Below are positions 17,969 to 27,445 of a stretch of 64,000 nucleotides of DNA, one piece after another. This DNA comes from AP-16 sp963755055 (lineage in GTDB: Bacteria; Pseudomonadota; Alphaproteobacteria; Rhizobiales; Xanthobacteraceae). Both the position numbers and the translations under genes were made by a program. Position 1 is the first letter of the stretch; the number at the start of each line of letters is the position of its first letter. The stretch is from the NCBI GenBank assembly GCA_963755055.1, contig CAVWIS010000022.1:310001-374000 (forward strand), written 5' to 3'. The notes below the pieces were generated by a model. The model searched no databases and was not told the DNA's origin. It saw nothing but the letters and a program-made list of their open reading frames with translations.

Positions 17969-18565
17969 CTATTCCTTTCCCTTCGCGCCCGCCTCGTCCG
18001 GCTCTTTCCAGCGGCGGACGATGCCGACGTCGAGGTCGAACTGGTCGAGCGCGCGACCGACCGTCTGGTCGACCACGTCCTCGATCGTCTCCGGCCGCGG
18101 ATAGAATGCCGGCACCGGCGGATAGATGATGGCGCCCATCTCGGAGAGCGTCGTCATGGTGCGCAGGTGGCCGGTATGCAGCGGGGTCTCGCGCACCATC
18201 AGGACGAGGCGGCGGCGCTCCTTCAGCGCGACGTCGGCCGCCCGCGTCAGCAGCGTGGTGGTGACGCCGGTGGCGATCTCCGACATCGAGCGGATCGAGC
18301 ACGGCGCGACGATCATGCCCAGCGTGCGGAAGGAGCCCGAGGAGATCGCCGCGCCGATGTCCTGGGGCTGGTACCACACGTCGGCGAGCGCGCGGACGTC
18401 GGCGACCTTCAGCGAGGTCTCGTGCGCGATGGTGATCTCGGCGGCGCGGGAGATCACCAGATGGGTCTCGACCGGGGTCTGGCGCAGCACGCCCAGCAGC
18501 CGCACCCCGTAGGCGATGCCCGAGGCCCCGGAAATGCCGACCACCAATCGCGGCTGATGAGTCAC
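17969..18565 (-). CDS. ubiX: Flavin prenyltransferase UbiX family
   Basis: Makes prenylated FMN, the cofactor of UbiD-type decarboxylases, from FMN and dimethylallyl phosphate. The 198-residue protein begins at a GTG (18565), reading THQPRLVVGISGASGIAYGV, with the family's GxSGAS FMN-binding motif. CSIRSMSEIATGVTTTLLTRAADVALKERR and VRETPLHTGHLRTMTTLSEMGAIIYPPVPAFY (both split family segments) are typical. It is divergent from a UbiD-family decarboxylase 155 bp away, which would use its product. Confidence 0.93.
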   Translation of the reverse strand: MTHQPRLVVGISGASGIAYGVRLLGVLRQTPVETHLVISRAAEITIAHETSLKVADVRALADVWYQPQDIGAAISSGSFRTLGMIVAPCSIRSMSEIATGVTTTLLTRAADVALKERRRLVLMVRETPLHTGHLRTMTTLSEMGAIIYPPVPAFYPRPETIEDVVDQTVGRALDQFDLDVGIVRRWKEPDEAGAKGKE

Positions 18566-18720
18566 AAGGTCCGCCCCTTGCTGATCGAAGCCCGCGCCGG
18601 GCTCCGTACACGAGGTTCTAGACAGAATCCTCCGGGAAGGTAAGTCGCCGCCGGCGACGGCCTGGAGTCGATGCGGCCGGACTGTTAGCCTCGGCAGGGC
18701 CGCCAGAACGGGATCGACAC

Positions 18721-20154
18721 ATGACCACGCAGGTTGCCGGCAGAATGCCGCCCGCCACACAGCCCGCGGGACACCAGGGCCCGTTCACCAGCCTGCGCGA
18801 CTGGCTCGACCATCTGGCGTCGACCGAGCGCCTGGCGATCGCGCGGCCGGGCGTGGACCTGCGCTTCGAGCTCGCGGCGATCGTCAAGCGGCTCGACGGA
18901 CGCCAGGCGACGTTCTTTCCGCGGCCCGGCGGGCATGCGATGCCGGTGATCTCCGGTCTCGTCTCCGACCGCGGCTGGATGGCGGAGGCCATGGGGGTGA
19001 CGCCCGATCGTCTGCTCGGCTATTTCCAGAATGCGGCGCTCAATCCGCTGCCGTGGCGCGAGGTGACATCGGCGCCGGCGCAGGAGGTGGTGCATCGCGA
19101 GCTCGATCTCACCACAATGCTGCCGATCCCGGTGCACAACGAGCTCGACAGCGGCCCCTACATCACGGCCGGCCTGGTGATCTCGCGCAATCCGCAGACC
19201 GGGATCCAGAACGTGACCATCCATCGGTTGCAGGTCAGCGGAAAGAACCGACTGGGCATCCTGATGCTGCCGCGCCATACGTTGAGCTATTTCCGCATGG
19301 CCGAGGAGGCGGGCAACGATCTCCCGATCGCCATCGTCATCGGGGTCGATCCGCTGACGCTCTTGTCCTCGCAGGCGATCGCGCCGCTCGACTTCGACGA
19401 GTTGACCATCGCCGGCGCGCTGCACGGACGGCCGCTCGACGTGGTGCGCTGCCTGACCAGCGAGGTCAGGGTGCCGGCCAATGCTGAGATCGTGCTCGAA
19501 GGCCGCATCCTGGCGCAGGTGCGCGAGCCGGAGGGACCGTTCGGCGAGTTCCCGCAATATTACGGCGAGCGCGCCGACCAGCACGTGATCGAGATCGATG
19601 CGCTGACCCACCGCCGCGACCCGCTGTTCCACACCATCAACGGCGGCGGCCTCGAGCACCTGCTGCTCGGCGGCATTCCCCGCGAGGCCACCCTGCTGGC
19701 GCATCTGCGCCGCAGCTTTCCCGGCGTGCGCGACGTCCACCTCGCCAAGGGCGGGGTGTGCCGCTATCACCTCTACGTGCAGATGCGAAAGCTCCAGGAC
19801 GGCGAGGCCAAGAACGTCATCATGGGGGCGTTCGGCGGCCACTACGACATCAAGCACGTCGTGGTGGTCGACGAGGACGTGAACATCCACGATCCCACCG
19901 AGGTCGAGTGGGCGATCGCCACGCGCTTCCAGGCCGACCGCGATCTCGTCATCGTGGCGGAGGCGCAAGGATCGAAGCTCGACCCGTCGACCCGCAACGG
20001 CGTCGGCGCGAAGATGGGTTTCGACGCCACCAAGCCGCTCGATGCGCCTCCGCTGCGCTTCAAGCGCATCCGCGTGCCCGGCGAGGAGAGCGTCGATCTC
20101 GACGCGGTGCTCGAAGCCGGCGGCGACTGGCGGCGCCGGATGAACGGGAGCTGA
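18721..20154 (+). CDS. UbiD-family decarboxylase (prenyl-FMN dependent)
   Basis: Reversible (de)carboxylase of 477 residues. Family marks include TAGLVISRNPQTGIQNVTIHR near residue 155, IAIVIGVDPLTLL near 205, the active-site segment EPEGPFGEFPQYYGE near 265-280 with the conserved glutamates, and HTINGGGLEHLLLGGIPREA near 300. It is slightly shorter than UbiD/FDC proteins (about 490-510). The neighbouring importer and absence of ubiquinone genes suggest an aromatic- or acrylate-acid catabolic decarboxylase rather than ubiquinone synthesis; this is inference. Confidence 0.92.
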   Translation: MTTQVAGRMPPATQPAGHQGPFTSLRDWLDHLASTERLAIARPGVDLRFELAAIVKRLDGRQATFFPRPGGHAMPVISGLVSDRGWMAEAMGVTPDRLLGYFQNAALNPLPWREVTSAPAQEVVHRELDLTTMLPIPVHNELDSGPYITAGLVISRNPQTGIQNVTIHRLQVSGKNRLGILMLPRHTLSYFRMAEEAGNDLPIAIVIGVDPLTLLSSQAIAPLDFDELTIAGALHGRPLDVVRCLTSEVRVPANAEIVLEGRILAQVREPEGPFGEFPQYYGERADQHVIEIDALTHRRDPLFHTINGGGLEHLLLGGIPREATLLAHLRRSFPGVRDVHLAKGGVCRYHLYVQMRKLQDGEAKNVIMGAFGGHYDIKHVVVVDEDVNIHDPTEVEWAIATRFQADRDLVIVAEAQGSKLDPSTRNGVGAKMGFDATKPLDAPPLRFKRIRVPGEESVDLDAVLEAGGDWRRRMNGS

Positions 20155-20190
20155 CGAGCGGCGGACTGCAGGACTCTGAGGGATGGAACA

Positions 20191-21235
20191 ATGACAAAGT
20201 ATCTCCTCGCCCGTCGCGCCATCCTGCTCGGCGCCGCTCTGCATCTGATCGCGGCAACCACCGGCGCGGCGCAGAGTTTCGACCAGGTGAAGGTCGGCAA
20301 CAACGGCGTGATCAGCGACGCCATGTTCTTCATCGCCGAGAAGAAGGGCTATTTCGCCGAGCAGCGGATCAAGGTGGAGTTGATCCCCTTCGACCTCGGG
20401 CCGCGCATGATCGCGCCGCTGGCGACCGGGCAGATCGACGTCGGCGCCGGCGCCTCCTCGGCTGGCCTGTTCAACGCATCTGCCCGCGGCATCGACGTCA
20501 AGATCGTCGCCGACAAGGGCTCGATGCCGCCCGGCTATCAGTACATGGGGATTCTGGTCCGCAAGGCGCTGATCGACAGCGGCAAGGTCAAGACCATGGC
20601 GGATCTGAAAGGTCTGACCATCGCCGAGGGCGGCGAAGGCGGCTCGCAGAGCTCGCAGCTCAACGAGGCGCTCCGCCCGGCGGGTCTCGCCTACAAGGAC
20701 GTGCAGCACGTCTACATGCCGTATCCGCAGCATGTCGGCGCGCTGCTCAATGCGGCGGTCGACGCCAGCGTCACGGCGGAGCCGTCGGCCACCCAGGCGA
20801 TCGCCACCGGGGCGGCGGTCAGGTTCGCCGACGACGTCTATCCCAACCAGCAGGTGGCGGTGCTGCTCTACGGCGGCGACTTCATCAGGAAGCGGCGCGA
20901 CGTCGCCGAGCGCTTCATGATCGCCTACGTCAAGGCGGCACGCTATTTCAACGCCGCCCTGAAGGACGGACGGTTCGCCGGCGCGAATGCGGCCGACGTC
21001 ATCGACATCATGGTGCAGAACACCGGCCTGAAGGACGCCGCGCTGTACCGGAAGATGGTGCCGAACGGCATCAATCCCGACGGGCACGTGAACCTCGACA
21101 GCCTGCGCAAGGACCTGAAGTTCTACGAGATGCAGGGCTACCTGGAAAAACCGGTGGCGGCCGAGAGCGCGGTCGACATGTCGTTCGTCGATCACGCCCT
21201 GAAGAATTCTCGGCCCCTACCAGCCGAACAACTGA
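20191..21235 (+). CDS. ABC transporter substrate-binding protein, NMT1/nitrate-sulfonate type, frameshifted at its end
   Basis: Periplasmic solute-binding protein of about 347 residues. It has a signal peptide (LARRAILLGAALHLIAATTGAAQ) followed by VKVGNNGVISDAMFFIAEKKGYF and ATGQIDVGAGASSAGLFNA, typical of nitrate/sulfonate/pyrimidine-precursor binding proteins. As sequenced the frame continues into the ATPase gene. Dropping one base at about 21207 gives LGPYQPNN and a TGA at 21233-21235, a natural family C-terminus. The apparent fusion is therefore probably false. It follows the UbiD gene by 36 bp and likely imports its substrate or a precursor. Confidence 0.85.
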
Positions 21236-21252
21236 GCCGCGGCCGCCGCCCC

Positions 21253-22053
21253 ATGTCCGCAGGGCAGCCGGCGCCGGTCCGCGACGCAAAGATCTCGCTC
21301 GAGGGGTTGCGGAAAACTTTTGACGGGTTCGTGGCGATCGACGACATCTCGATAAAGATCGCACCAGCGGAATTCTTCGTCATCGTCGGTCCGAGCGGCT
21401 GCGGAAAGACCACGCTGCTGCGCATCCTGGCCGGGCTCGACCAGCAGACATCCGGCCGCATCGACATCGCGCAGAGCGACCCGGCGCGTCCGGTCAACTC
21501 CATGGTGTTCCAGGGCGACTCGCTGTTTCCCTGGTTCACCGTCTATCAGAATGCCGCCTACGGTCTGCGCATGCGCCGGCTCCCAGCGGCGGCGATTCGC
21601 GCCGTCGTCGAGCCGATGCTGGAAAAGATCGGCCTTGCGCGCTTTGCCGACCACTATCCGCATCAGCTGTCGGGCGGCATGCGCCAGCGGGTGTCGATCG
21701 TGCGCGCCTTTGCCAACGATCCGGACATCCTCTTGATGGACGAGCCGTTCTCGGCGCTCGACGAGCAGAACCGGGTGCTGCTGCACGAGGAATTGCTGCG
21801 CATCTGGGAGGCGACCCGCAAGACCGTGGTGTTCATCACCCACAGCGTCGACGAGGCGGTAACCTTGGGCGACCGCATCATGGTGATGACGGCCCATCCG
21901 GGACGGGCCAAAGCCGTGATCGCGGTGCCGTTCGCGCGGCCGCGCCATGTGCTGGAGCTGCGCCACGATCCCGCCTATGGCGAGCTGGTGTTCGGCATCT
22001 GGGAGCATCTGCGCGAGGAGGTGCGGCGCGCCCAGGCGCAGCAGCCCGCATGA
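21253..22053 (+). CDS. ABC transporter ATP-binding protein, nitrate/sulfonate type
   Basis: Nucleotide-binding subunit of 266 residues. Walker A is GPSGCGKTT, the Q-loop is near MVFQGDSLFPWFTV, the signature is LSGGMRQRVSIVRAF, Walker B is ILLMDEPFSALD and the switch histidine is in FITHSVDEAV. The ATG at 21253 starts MSAGQPAPV. It works with the binding protein just upstream and the permease 316 bp downstream, which are separated by an intergenic repeat. Confidence 0.92.
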   Translation: MSAGQPAPVRDAKISLEGLRKTFDGFVAIDDISIKIAPAEFFVIVGPSGCGKTTLLRILAGLDQQTSGRIDIAQSDPARPVNSMVFQGDSLFPWFTVYQNAAYGLRMRRLPAAAIRAVVEPMLEKIGLARFADHYPHQLSGGMRQRVSIVRAFANDPDILLMDEPFSALDEQNRVLLHEELLRIWEATRKTVVFITHSVDEAVTLGDRIMVMTAHPGRAKAVIAVPFARPRHVLELRHDPAYGELVFGIWEHLREEVRRAQAQQPA

Positions 22054-22129
22054 GGTGGAGCATGAGGATATGACGCAGATCGTGCGGAGGATGCCAGCGT
22101 CTTTTGTTTGGTGCCTCGGGTGCCGCAAA

Positions 22130-22275
22130 TTCCTCCCTCCCCCCGCTCTTGCGGCGGGGAGGGATGGGGTGGGGGGTCGCACCGCAGATTCGGAGCAAAT
22201 AATAGCCCCCCCACCCCGACCTCCTTCGCTCCGCGAAGGTGGTCGACCCTCCCCGCCAACGGGCGGGAGGGTGGA
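22130..22275. repeat. Palindromic intergenic repeat (CTCCCC...GGGGAGG type)
   Basis: Imperfect long inverted repeat rich in CTCCC/GGGAG runs, with CCCCGC-TCTTGCG-GCGGGG at one end and CCTCCTTCGCTCCGCGAAGG plus CTCCCCGCCAACGGGCGGGAG at the other. It resembles the element at 32.6 kb. It sits inside an operon, between the ATPase and permease genes, and could modulate their relative expression. Confidence 0.7.
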
Positions 22276-22369
22276 CTTCGCGGCACGGCGGTGCTCAACA
22301 GGCAGCACCGTCATATGTCGCCCGCTTGGCTGCGGCGCCGCGCGGCCGGGCACCTGCACGATCCTATGC

Positions 22370-23137
22370 ATGGCCCGCGCGATGACCCGCCGATCGGAGA
22401 CGTTGATCGGCCTGCTCACGCCGATTGCCCTGCTGCTGCTGTGGGAGATCGCGGCGCGCACCGGCATGATCGACGTGCGGTTCTTTCCCGCCCCGTCGAG
22501 CGTGCTCGAGCGCCTGGTGACGCTCACCATGACGGGCGAGCTGATCGGTCACCTGGCGGCGAGCCTGCAGCGGCTGTTTTTCGGGCTGATCGTCGGCGGC
22601 GTCCCGGCGCTGTTTCTCGGGCTCGCCATGGGACTGTCGCGGCCGCTGCGCGCCGCGGTGGACCCGCTGGTCGCCGCCACCTATCCGATCCCCAAGAGCG
22701 CGATCCTGCCGCTGGTCCTGCTGATCTTCGGCCTCGGCGAGGCCTCCAAAATCGCCATGGTGGCGCTCGGCATGTTCTATCCGGTGCTCATCAACACGGT
22801 GGCGGGCGTCGCCAATATCGACCGGGTCTATCTCGACGTCGGGCGCAACTATCGCGCCGACCGCTGGCAGACCTTCATGACCATTGCGCTGCCCGGCGCG
22901 CTGCCGTCGATCTTTGCCGGCATCAAGCTCGGCGTCGGCATGGGCCTCATCCTCATCGCCATCGCCGAAATGATCGGAGCGCGCAACGGCATCGGCTACA
23001 TGATCTGGAACGCCTGGCAGATCCTTTCCGTCGACACGATGTATGTCGGCCTGCTGGTGATCGCGGTGCTCGGCTTCCTGTTCGCGCTCGTGCTCGACGC
23101 CGTCGAGCGCCGGCTGGTGCCGTGGCAAAGGGATTGA
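22370..23137 (+). CDS. ABC transporter permease, nitrate/sulfonate (SsuC/TauC) type
   Basis: Inner-membrane permease of 255 residues with about six helices. IALLLLWEIAARTGMIDVRFFPAPS is the usual start of SsuC/TauC permeases, followed by GVPALFLGLAMGLSRPLRAAVDPLVAATYPIPK and the EAA-loop region NYRADRWQTFMTIALPGALPSIFAGIKLGVG (quoted in family-length pieces). ATG 22370 (MARAMTRRS) is the likely start; ATG 22382 is an alternative. Completes the importer begun at 20191. Confidence 0.9.
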   Translation: MARAMTRRSETLIGLLTPIALLLLWEIAARTGMIDVRFFPAPSSVLERLVTLTMTGELIGHLAASLQRLFFGLIVGGVPALFLGLAMGLSRPLRAAVDPLVAATYPIPKSAILPLVLLIFGLGEASKIAMVALGMFYPVLINTVAGVANIDRVYLDVGRNYRADRWQTFMTIALPGALPSIFAGIKLGVGMGLILIAIAEMIGARNGIGYMIWNAWQILSVDTMYVGLLVIAVLGFLFALVLDAVERRLVPWQRD

Positions 23138-23409
23138 GCCGGCGGATTCCCGCCAGATCGTCAGCCACCATATCTGCATGCTCGACCCGCATATCAGCCA
23201 ATCGCCGGTATCAGGCTGGATCCCGATTTCTCGCGCCGATCCCTGTCGGATTGACCCCTGCGGGTGCCCACCATATTATTTGGTTGCGGTCGCAAGCCGC
23301 ACCCGGGCCCGCGGGAAGGGTTGAACCCACTTGCAGCTTTTGAGCTATTTATAGAGCCTTTGTGCAGCCGGTGTTGCGGGCCGTCGGCGATTTTGCACGG
23401 AGGTCTCCC

Positions 23410-25055
23410 ATGAACCGATTGCCCGATCGGTCGAATCTCGACCACCTGAAGAAGCAGGCCAAGGACCTGATCCGTCTCTACCGGGACGGCGATCGCGACG
23501 CGATCGCGCGGTTTCGCCGTGCGCTGCCGGCGGCCGCGGACCGCAGCGACGACGCGATCGTGTCGCTGAAGCTCCGCCTGCACGACGCGCAGTCGTGCGT
23601 GGCGCGCGACTACGGTTTCGCCTCGTGGGCGGATCTGAGGAGCTACGTGGCGGCACAATCGGCCTCGCGCGGCGATCACGAAGCGCGCGTCCGCCGTTGG
23701 CTCGATCTGGTCTATTCGGGCGACGTCGACGGGTCGGTCGATCGCGCCACTCCCCGCATCGCCGTGCGGATGCTCGCGGAGAACCCCGGGCTCGCGGCCG
23801 GCAGCCCGTATCTGGCGTGCGATCGGCGACGAGGATGCGCTGCGGCAGGCGACCAGGGACGACCCGGCATGGGTCGATCGCCCGGGCGGGCCGCTGAACC
23901 TGCCGCCGCTGGTCGCCATCACGCATTCGAGCCTGCTGCGGGTGCCGGAATTTCGCGAACGCCTGCATGGTTGCGCGCGGTTGCTGCTGGCGGCGGGCGC
24001 CGATCCCAACCAGCGGATCGGCAACCGCTGGCCGCCGGCTTCGTTGAGCAAGCCCAACGACAATGAACGGCTGTCAGCGCTCTACGGCGCCGCCGGGAGG
24101 AACCACGATCCCGAGCTGACAAGACTGCTGCTCGATGCCGGCGCCGATCCGAACGACGGCGAGTTGCTCTACCACTCGCTGGAGAGCCCCGCATGCACCA
24201 GAATCCTGCTGGAGCATGGAGCGCGCGTCACCGGGAGCAACGCGCTCTACCGGGCGTTCGACCTCGACGATGTCGCCGCGCTCGAGCTCCTGCTCCGGCA
24301 CGGCGCCGATCCGAACGAGCCCGCGCGCAACCCGCCGCTGACCGATTGGGGCTCGCCGCTGTTGCGGGCGATCAGGTGCCGGCGCTCGCGCCGGCACATC
24401 GAGGCGCTGCTGCAGGCGGGGGCCGATCCGTCGGCGACCACGCCGGGCGGCATCAGCGCCTACCGGCTGGCGTTGCAGCTCGGCCTCGGCGACGTCGCCG
24501 AGCTGCTGCACGACAAGAGCGGCGCGGAGCCGGTCGCCGAAGAGGAGCAGTTCATCGCCGCCTGTGCGCGCGGCGACGAGGCCGAGGCCCGGCGCATCCG
24601 TTCGAGGCGACCGGACCTGCCCGGCGGGCTTTCGCCGGCGCAGCTGCGCGCGCTGCCCGACATGGTGGCGGAAGGCGCCGACGAAGGCGCAAGAACTCAT
24701 GGTCGCACTCGGCTGGCCGATCGCGGTGCGCGGGGGCGACTGGAACGCATCCGCTCTCAATCTCGCGGTCTTCCGCGGCGATGCCGGACTGACCCGGTTC
24801 CTGCTGGAGCACGGCGCCAGCTGGACCGAGGAGCACGGCCACGGCGACAATGCCTGCGGCACGCTGTCGTGGGCATCATTCAACGAGCCGGTCGAGGGCG
24901 GCGACTGGGTCGGCTGCGCCCGGGCGCTGCTCGATCACGGTCTGCCGGGAGCGGTGCCCGATCCGGACGATCCTGAATGTGTTTTGATCAAGGGGCGCCG
25001 GAAGAGATTCTCCGATGAGGTCAGCGAGGTTCTGCTGGATCATCGGGATCGATGA
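23410..25055 (+). pseudogene. Ankyrin-repeat protein, two frameshifts as sequenced
   Basis: Starts MNRLPDRSNLDHLKKQAKDL, an N-terminus typical of a family of alphaproteobacterial ankyrin-repeat proteins with a DNA-like helical head. Ankyrin units follow, such as GCARLLLAAGADPNQ, ELTRLLLDAGADPNDGELLYHS, ALELLLRHGADPNEPA and HIEALLQAGADPSATTP. A +1 shift at about 23821 joins YLAC to IGDEDALRQATRDDP, and another at about 24690 joins DEGA to QELMVALGWPIAVRGGDW. The repaired protein would be about 548 residues and cytoplasmic. Such proteins mediate protein-protein contacts; the partner is unknown. Not clearly linked to its neighbours. Confidence 0.75.
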
Positions 25056-25079
25056 TGCCTCCTGCAGCGGCGGTCGCGG

Positions 25080-26054
25080 TCACGCCGCGGCGGCGGGCTT
25101 GCGTCCCAAGACCTCGCGGATCCCGGCGATGATCCGCTTGCGGTCCGGAAACACATGGTCCTCGAGGACGGGGCTGTAGGGGATCGGCACCTGCAGGGCG
25201 CAGACCCGCTTCACCGGAGCCTTGAGCGCGGCGAACGTCGCCGCGTCCTCGGTGGCGACGGCGGCGACCTCGGCCGAGAACCCGGCCGTCGGCCCCGCCT
25301 CGTCGGCGATGACCAGCCGGCCGGTCTTCTGCACCGAGGCGCGGATCGTCTCGGCGTCGAGCGGCACCAGGGTGCGCGGATCGACGACCTCGACCGAGAT
25401 CCCTTCTGCGGCCAGCTCGTCGGCCGCCGCCAGCGCCTCGTGCACCAGCCAGGCAAGCGCCACGACCGTGATGTCGCTGCCCTGGCGCTTGATGTCCGCC
25501 TTGCCGAGCGGGATCGTATAGTCCTCGTCCGGCACCGGCCCCTTGCGGGTCATCAGGCGGTTCGACTCGAAGGAGATGACCGGGTTGTTGTCGCGGATCG
25601 CCGTCTTCAGGAGCCCCTTGATGTCGTAGGGCGTCGAGGGCAGAAACATCTTCAGGCCCGCGAGATTCATGAACATCGAGTACGGGCACTGCGCGTGCTG
25701 CGCTGCGAGCCGCGTGCCGCCGCCGACCGCCGCCCGATAGAGGATCGGAAACGTGCGCTGGCCGCCGAACATGTAATGGATCTTCGATGCCTGATTGACG
25801 ATCTGATCCATGGCGACGAAGGCGAACGTCACCTGCCGCCAGTCGACGATGGGGCGGAAGCCGGAGCCGGCCGCCCCGATCGCCATGCCGGTCAGCGCCC
25901 CTTCGGCGATCGGCGTCGCCCGGACCCGCTGGTCGCCGAACTCCCCGACCAACTGCGGGATCGAATCGGTCGACATGTAGAAGATCTTCGGGTCGCGCCG
26001 CATCTCCTCGGCGACGGCCTCGGTGGCGGCCTCATTGTAGGTCAGCTCTCGCAT
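25080..26054 (-). CDS. TPP-dependent 2-oxoacid/acetoin dehydrogenase E1, beta subunit
   Basis: Beta subunit of a heterotetrameric E1, 324 residues. MRELTYNEAATEAVAEEMRR and ATPIAEGALTGMAIGAAGSGFRPIVDW (in two family pieces) are typical; the glutamate of the IAEG segment normally contacts the TPP pyrimidine ring. EVVDPRTLVPLDAETIRASV starts the transketolase C-terminal domain. The ATG at 26054 follows GCGGAGGAATT. It lies downstream of the alpha-subunit gene with a 71-bp gap. The neighbourhood contains no E2 or E3 gene. Confidence 0.9.
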   Translation of the reverse strand: MRELTYNEAATEAVAEEMRRDPKIFYMSTDSIPQLVGEFGDQRVRATPIAEGALTGMAIGAAGSGFRPIVDWRQVTFAFVAMDQIVNQASKIHYMFGGQRTFPILYRAAVGGGTRLAAQHAQCPYSMFMNLAGLKMFLPSTPYDIKGLLKTAIRDNNPVISFESNRLMTRKGPVPDEDYTIPLGKADIKRQGSDITVVALAWLVHEALAAADELAAEGISVEVVDPRTLVPLDAETIRASVQKTGRLVIADEAGPTAGFSAEVAAVATEDAATFAALKAPVKRVCALQVPIPYSPVLEDHVFPDRKRIIAGIREVLGRKPAAAA

Positions 26055-26125
26055 GTCGAATTCCTCCGCTGGTCGCATTTTCTTGCGCCGAACCGGTGAC
26101 CACTTCGGCGGAAAATGTTTTTGGA

Positions 26126-27091
26126 TCACGCCGCAAACACGTCGTCGGTCGCCTGCTCGGGTGTCGGGAACGGGCTTGCCGTCGCGAAGGCGACCGCGGT
26201 CTCGATCGCGGCCATGACCTCGCGCTCGATGGTCTGCAGCCCGGTGTCGTCGAGGTGGTCCTGGTCTCGGAGCCGACGCACGAGCCCTGCGATCGGATCC
26301 TTTTCCTTCCACGCCTCGATCTCCTCCGTGTCGCGGGGATCGGGCTGGCCCTTGCGCTCGGTGTGGGCGCGCCAGCGATAGGTCTTGCACTCGATCAGCG
26401 TAGGGCCGCCGCCTGACCGCGCCCGGTCCACCGCGCGGCTTGCCGCCTGGTAGACGGCAATGACGTCGTTGCCGTCGACCACCTCGCCGGGAATGCCGTA
26501 GCCGGCCGCCCGCGCCGCGACGTCGCCGAGCGCGTGGGTCTCGGCAGCGGACGTCTGCGCCGCGTAAAGATTGTTCTCGCAGACATAGAGCATCGGCAGC
26601 TTCCAGGCCGCCGCGATGTTGAGGCACTCGTGAAAAGGCCCGGCGTTCGAGGCGCCGTCCCCGAAGAAGGAGACCGCGACCCCGCCTTTGCCTTCCATCT
26701 GCGCCGCGAGGCCGGCGCCGGTGACGATCGCGATCCCGCCCGCCACGATGCCGTTGGCGCCGAGCATGCCGATGCCGAAATCGGCGATGTGCATGGAGCC
26801 GCCCTTGCCCTTGCAGTAGCCGGTCTGGCGCCCGTAGAGCTCGGCCATCATGCGGCTGAGGTCGGCGCCCTTGGCGATGCAGTGGCCGTGGCCGCGATGC
26901 GTCGAGATGATGCGGTCGGAGCTTTCGAGCGCCGTGCAGACGCCGACGGCGACCGCCTCCTCGCCGATATAGCAGTGCACGACGCCGTAGATTTTCCCGG
27001 CGTGGTAGTCCGCCGAGGCGCGCTCCTCGAAGCGGCGGATGGTGAGCATCCGCCGCAGCATCTCGCGCTGGGTATCGGGCGAAAGGTTCAT
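26126..27091 (-). CDS. TPP-dependent 2-oxoacid/acetoin dehydrogenase E1, alpha subunit
   Basis: Alpha subunit of 321 residues. It starts MNLSPDTQREMLRRMLTIRR and has HCYIGEEAVAVGVCTAL near residue 40, RGHGHCIAKGAD near 70 and the TPP/Mg motif SFFGDGASNAGPFHECLNIA to CENN near 160-190. Resembles AcoA/PdhA-type proteins. The substrate could be pyruvate, acetoin or a branched oxo acid; sequence alone does not decide. It is divergent from the secreted protein gene at 27446, and their shared upstream region carries an FNR/FixK-type box. Confidence 0.9.
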   Translation of the reverse strand: MNLSPDTQREMLRRMLTIRRFEERASADYHAGKIYGVVHCYIGEEAVAVGVCTALESSDRIISTHRGHGHCIAKGADLSRMMAELYGRQTGYCKGKGGSMHIADFGIGMLGANGIVAGGIAIVTGAGLAAQMEGKGGVAVSFFGDGASNAGPFHECLNIAAAWKLPMLYVCENNLYAAQTSAAETHALGDVAARAAGYGIPGEVVDGNDVIAVYQAASRAVDRARSGGGPTLIECKTYRWRAHTERKGQPDPRDTEEIEAWKEKDPIAGLVRRLRDQDHLDDTGLQTIEREVMAAIETAVAFATASPFPTPEQATDDVFAA

Positions 27092-27249
27092 GGGCTTGAT
27101 CCGTCTGGGCCGGTCGGGGTCTTCATGGTGGGCCAGCATTCGCTCGCTGGCAACCGGAACCTCGACACCGGAACCTCGGCCATCCGCGTCAGTGCCGTCT
27201 GGCAGTGCTCGACCGGCGCGCCGCCCAGGATCGCCGGGAGGCATCACCT

Positions 27250-27345
27250 CGACCTCGCGGCAGCCGCGCACGCACGTGGCGCAGAGCTTCAACCATCAAA
27301 CGCCGGGCACCACGTCAGATCGCGGACATCTGGCCGGGATAGCGC
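27250..27345 (+). pseudogene. Remnant of a third copy of the tandem small secreted protein
   Basis: One frame reads TSTSRQPRTHVAQSFNHQTP, which matches the C-terminal TSRQPRMHAAPSFRYQTQ of the second intact copy and the corresponding end of the first. The DNA after it (CGTCAGAT-CGGACATC, then CGATTGACC) also parallels the spacer after the first intact copy. The rest of the gene is missing. It shows that the pair arose by tandem duplication of a longer array. Confidence 0.6.
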
Positions 27346-27368
27346 GGGATGGCATTCCCGATCCTCGA

Positions 27369-27382
27369 TTGACCAATATCAA
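27369..27382. promoter_or_regulatory. FNR/FixK-type box (TTGA-N6-TCAA), copy 1
   Basis: TTGACCAATATCAA matches the dyad recognised by FNR/FixK/FnrL-family regulators. Its end is 63 bp before the ATG at 27446. It also lies in the divergent region upstream of the E1 alpha gene. Confidence 0.7.
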
Positions 27383-27445
27383 TGCGCGCCGGACGAGATC
27401 GTGGGTTCATATTTTTCTTATCTGTCACGGATGGAGGGCGGCGAT

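Noticed and set aside
20191..22053. A single 620-residue periplasmic-binding/ATPase fusion protein
   Set aside because: Removing one base restores a natural binding-protein C-terminus and stop just before the ATPase ATG; the fused topology makes no sense.
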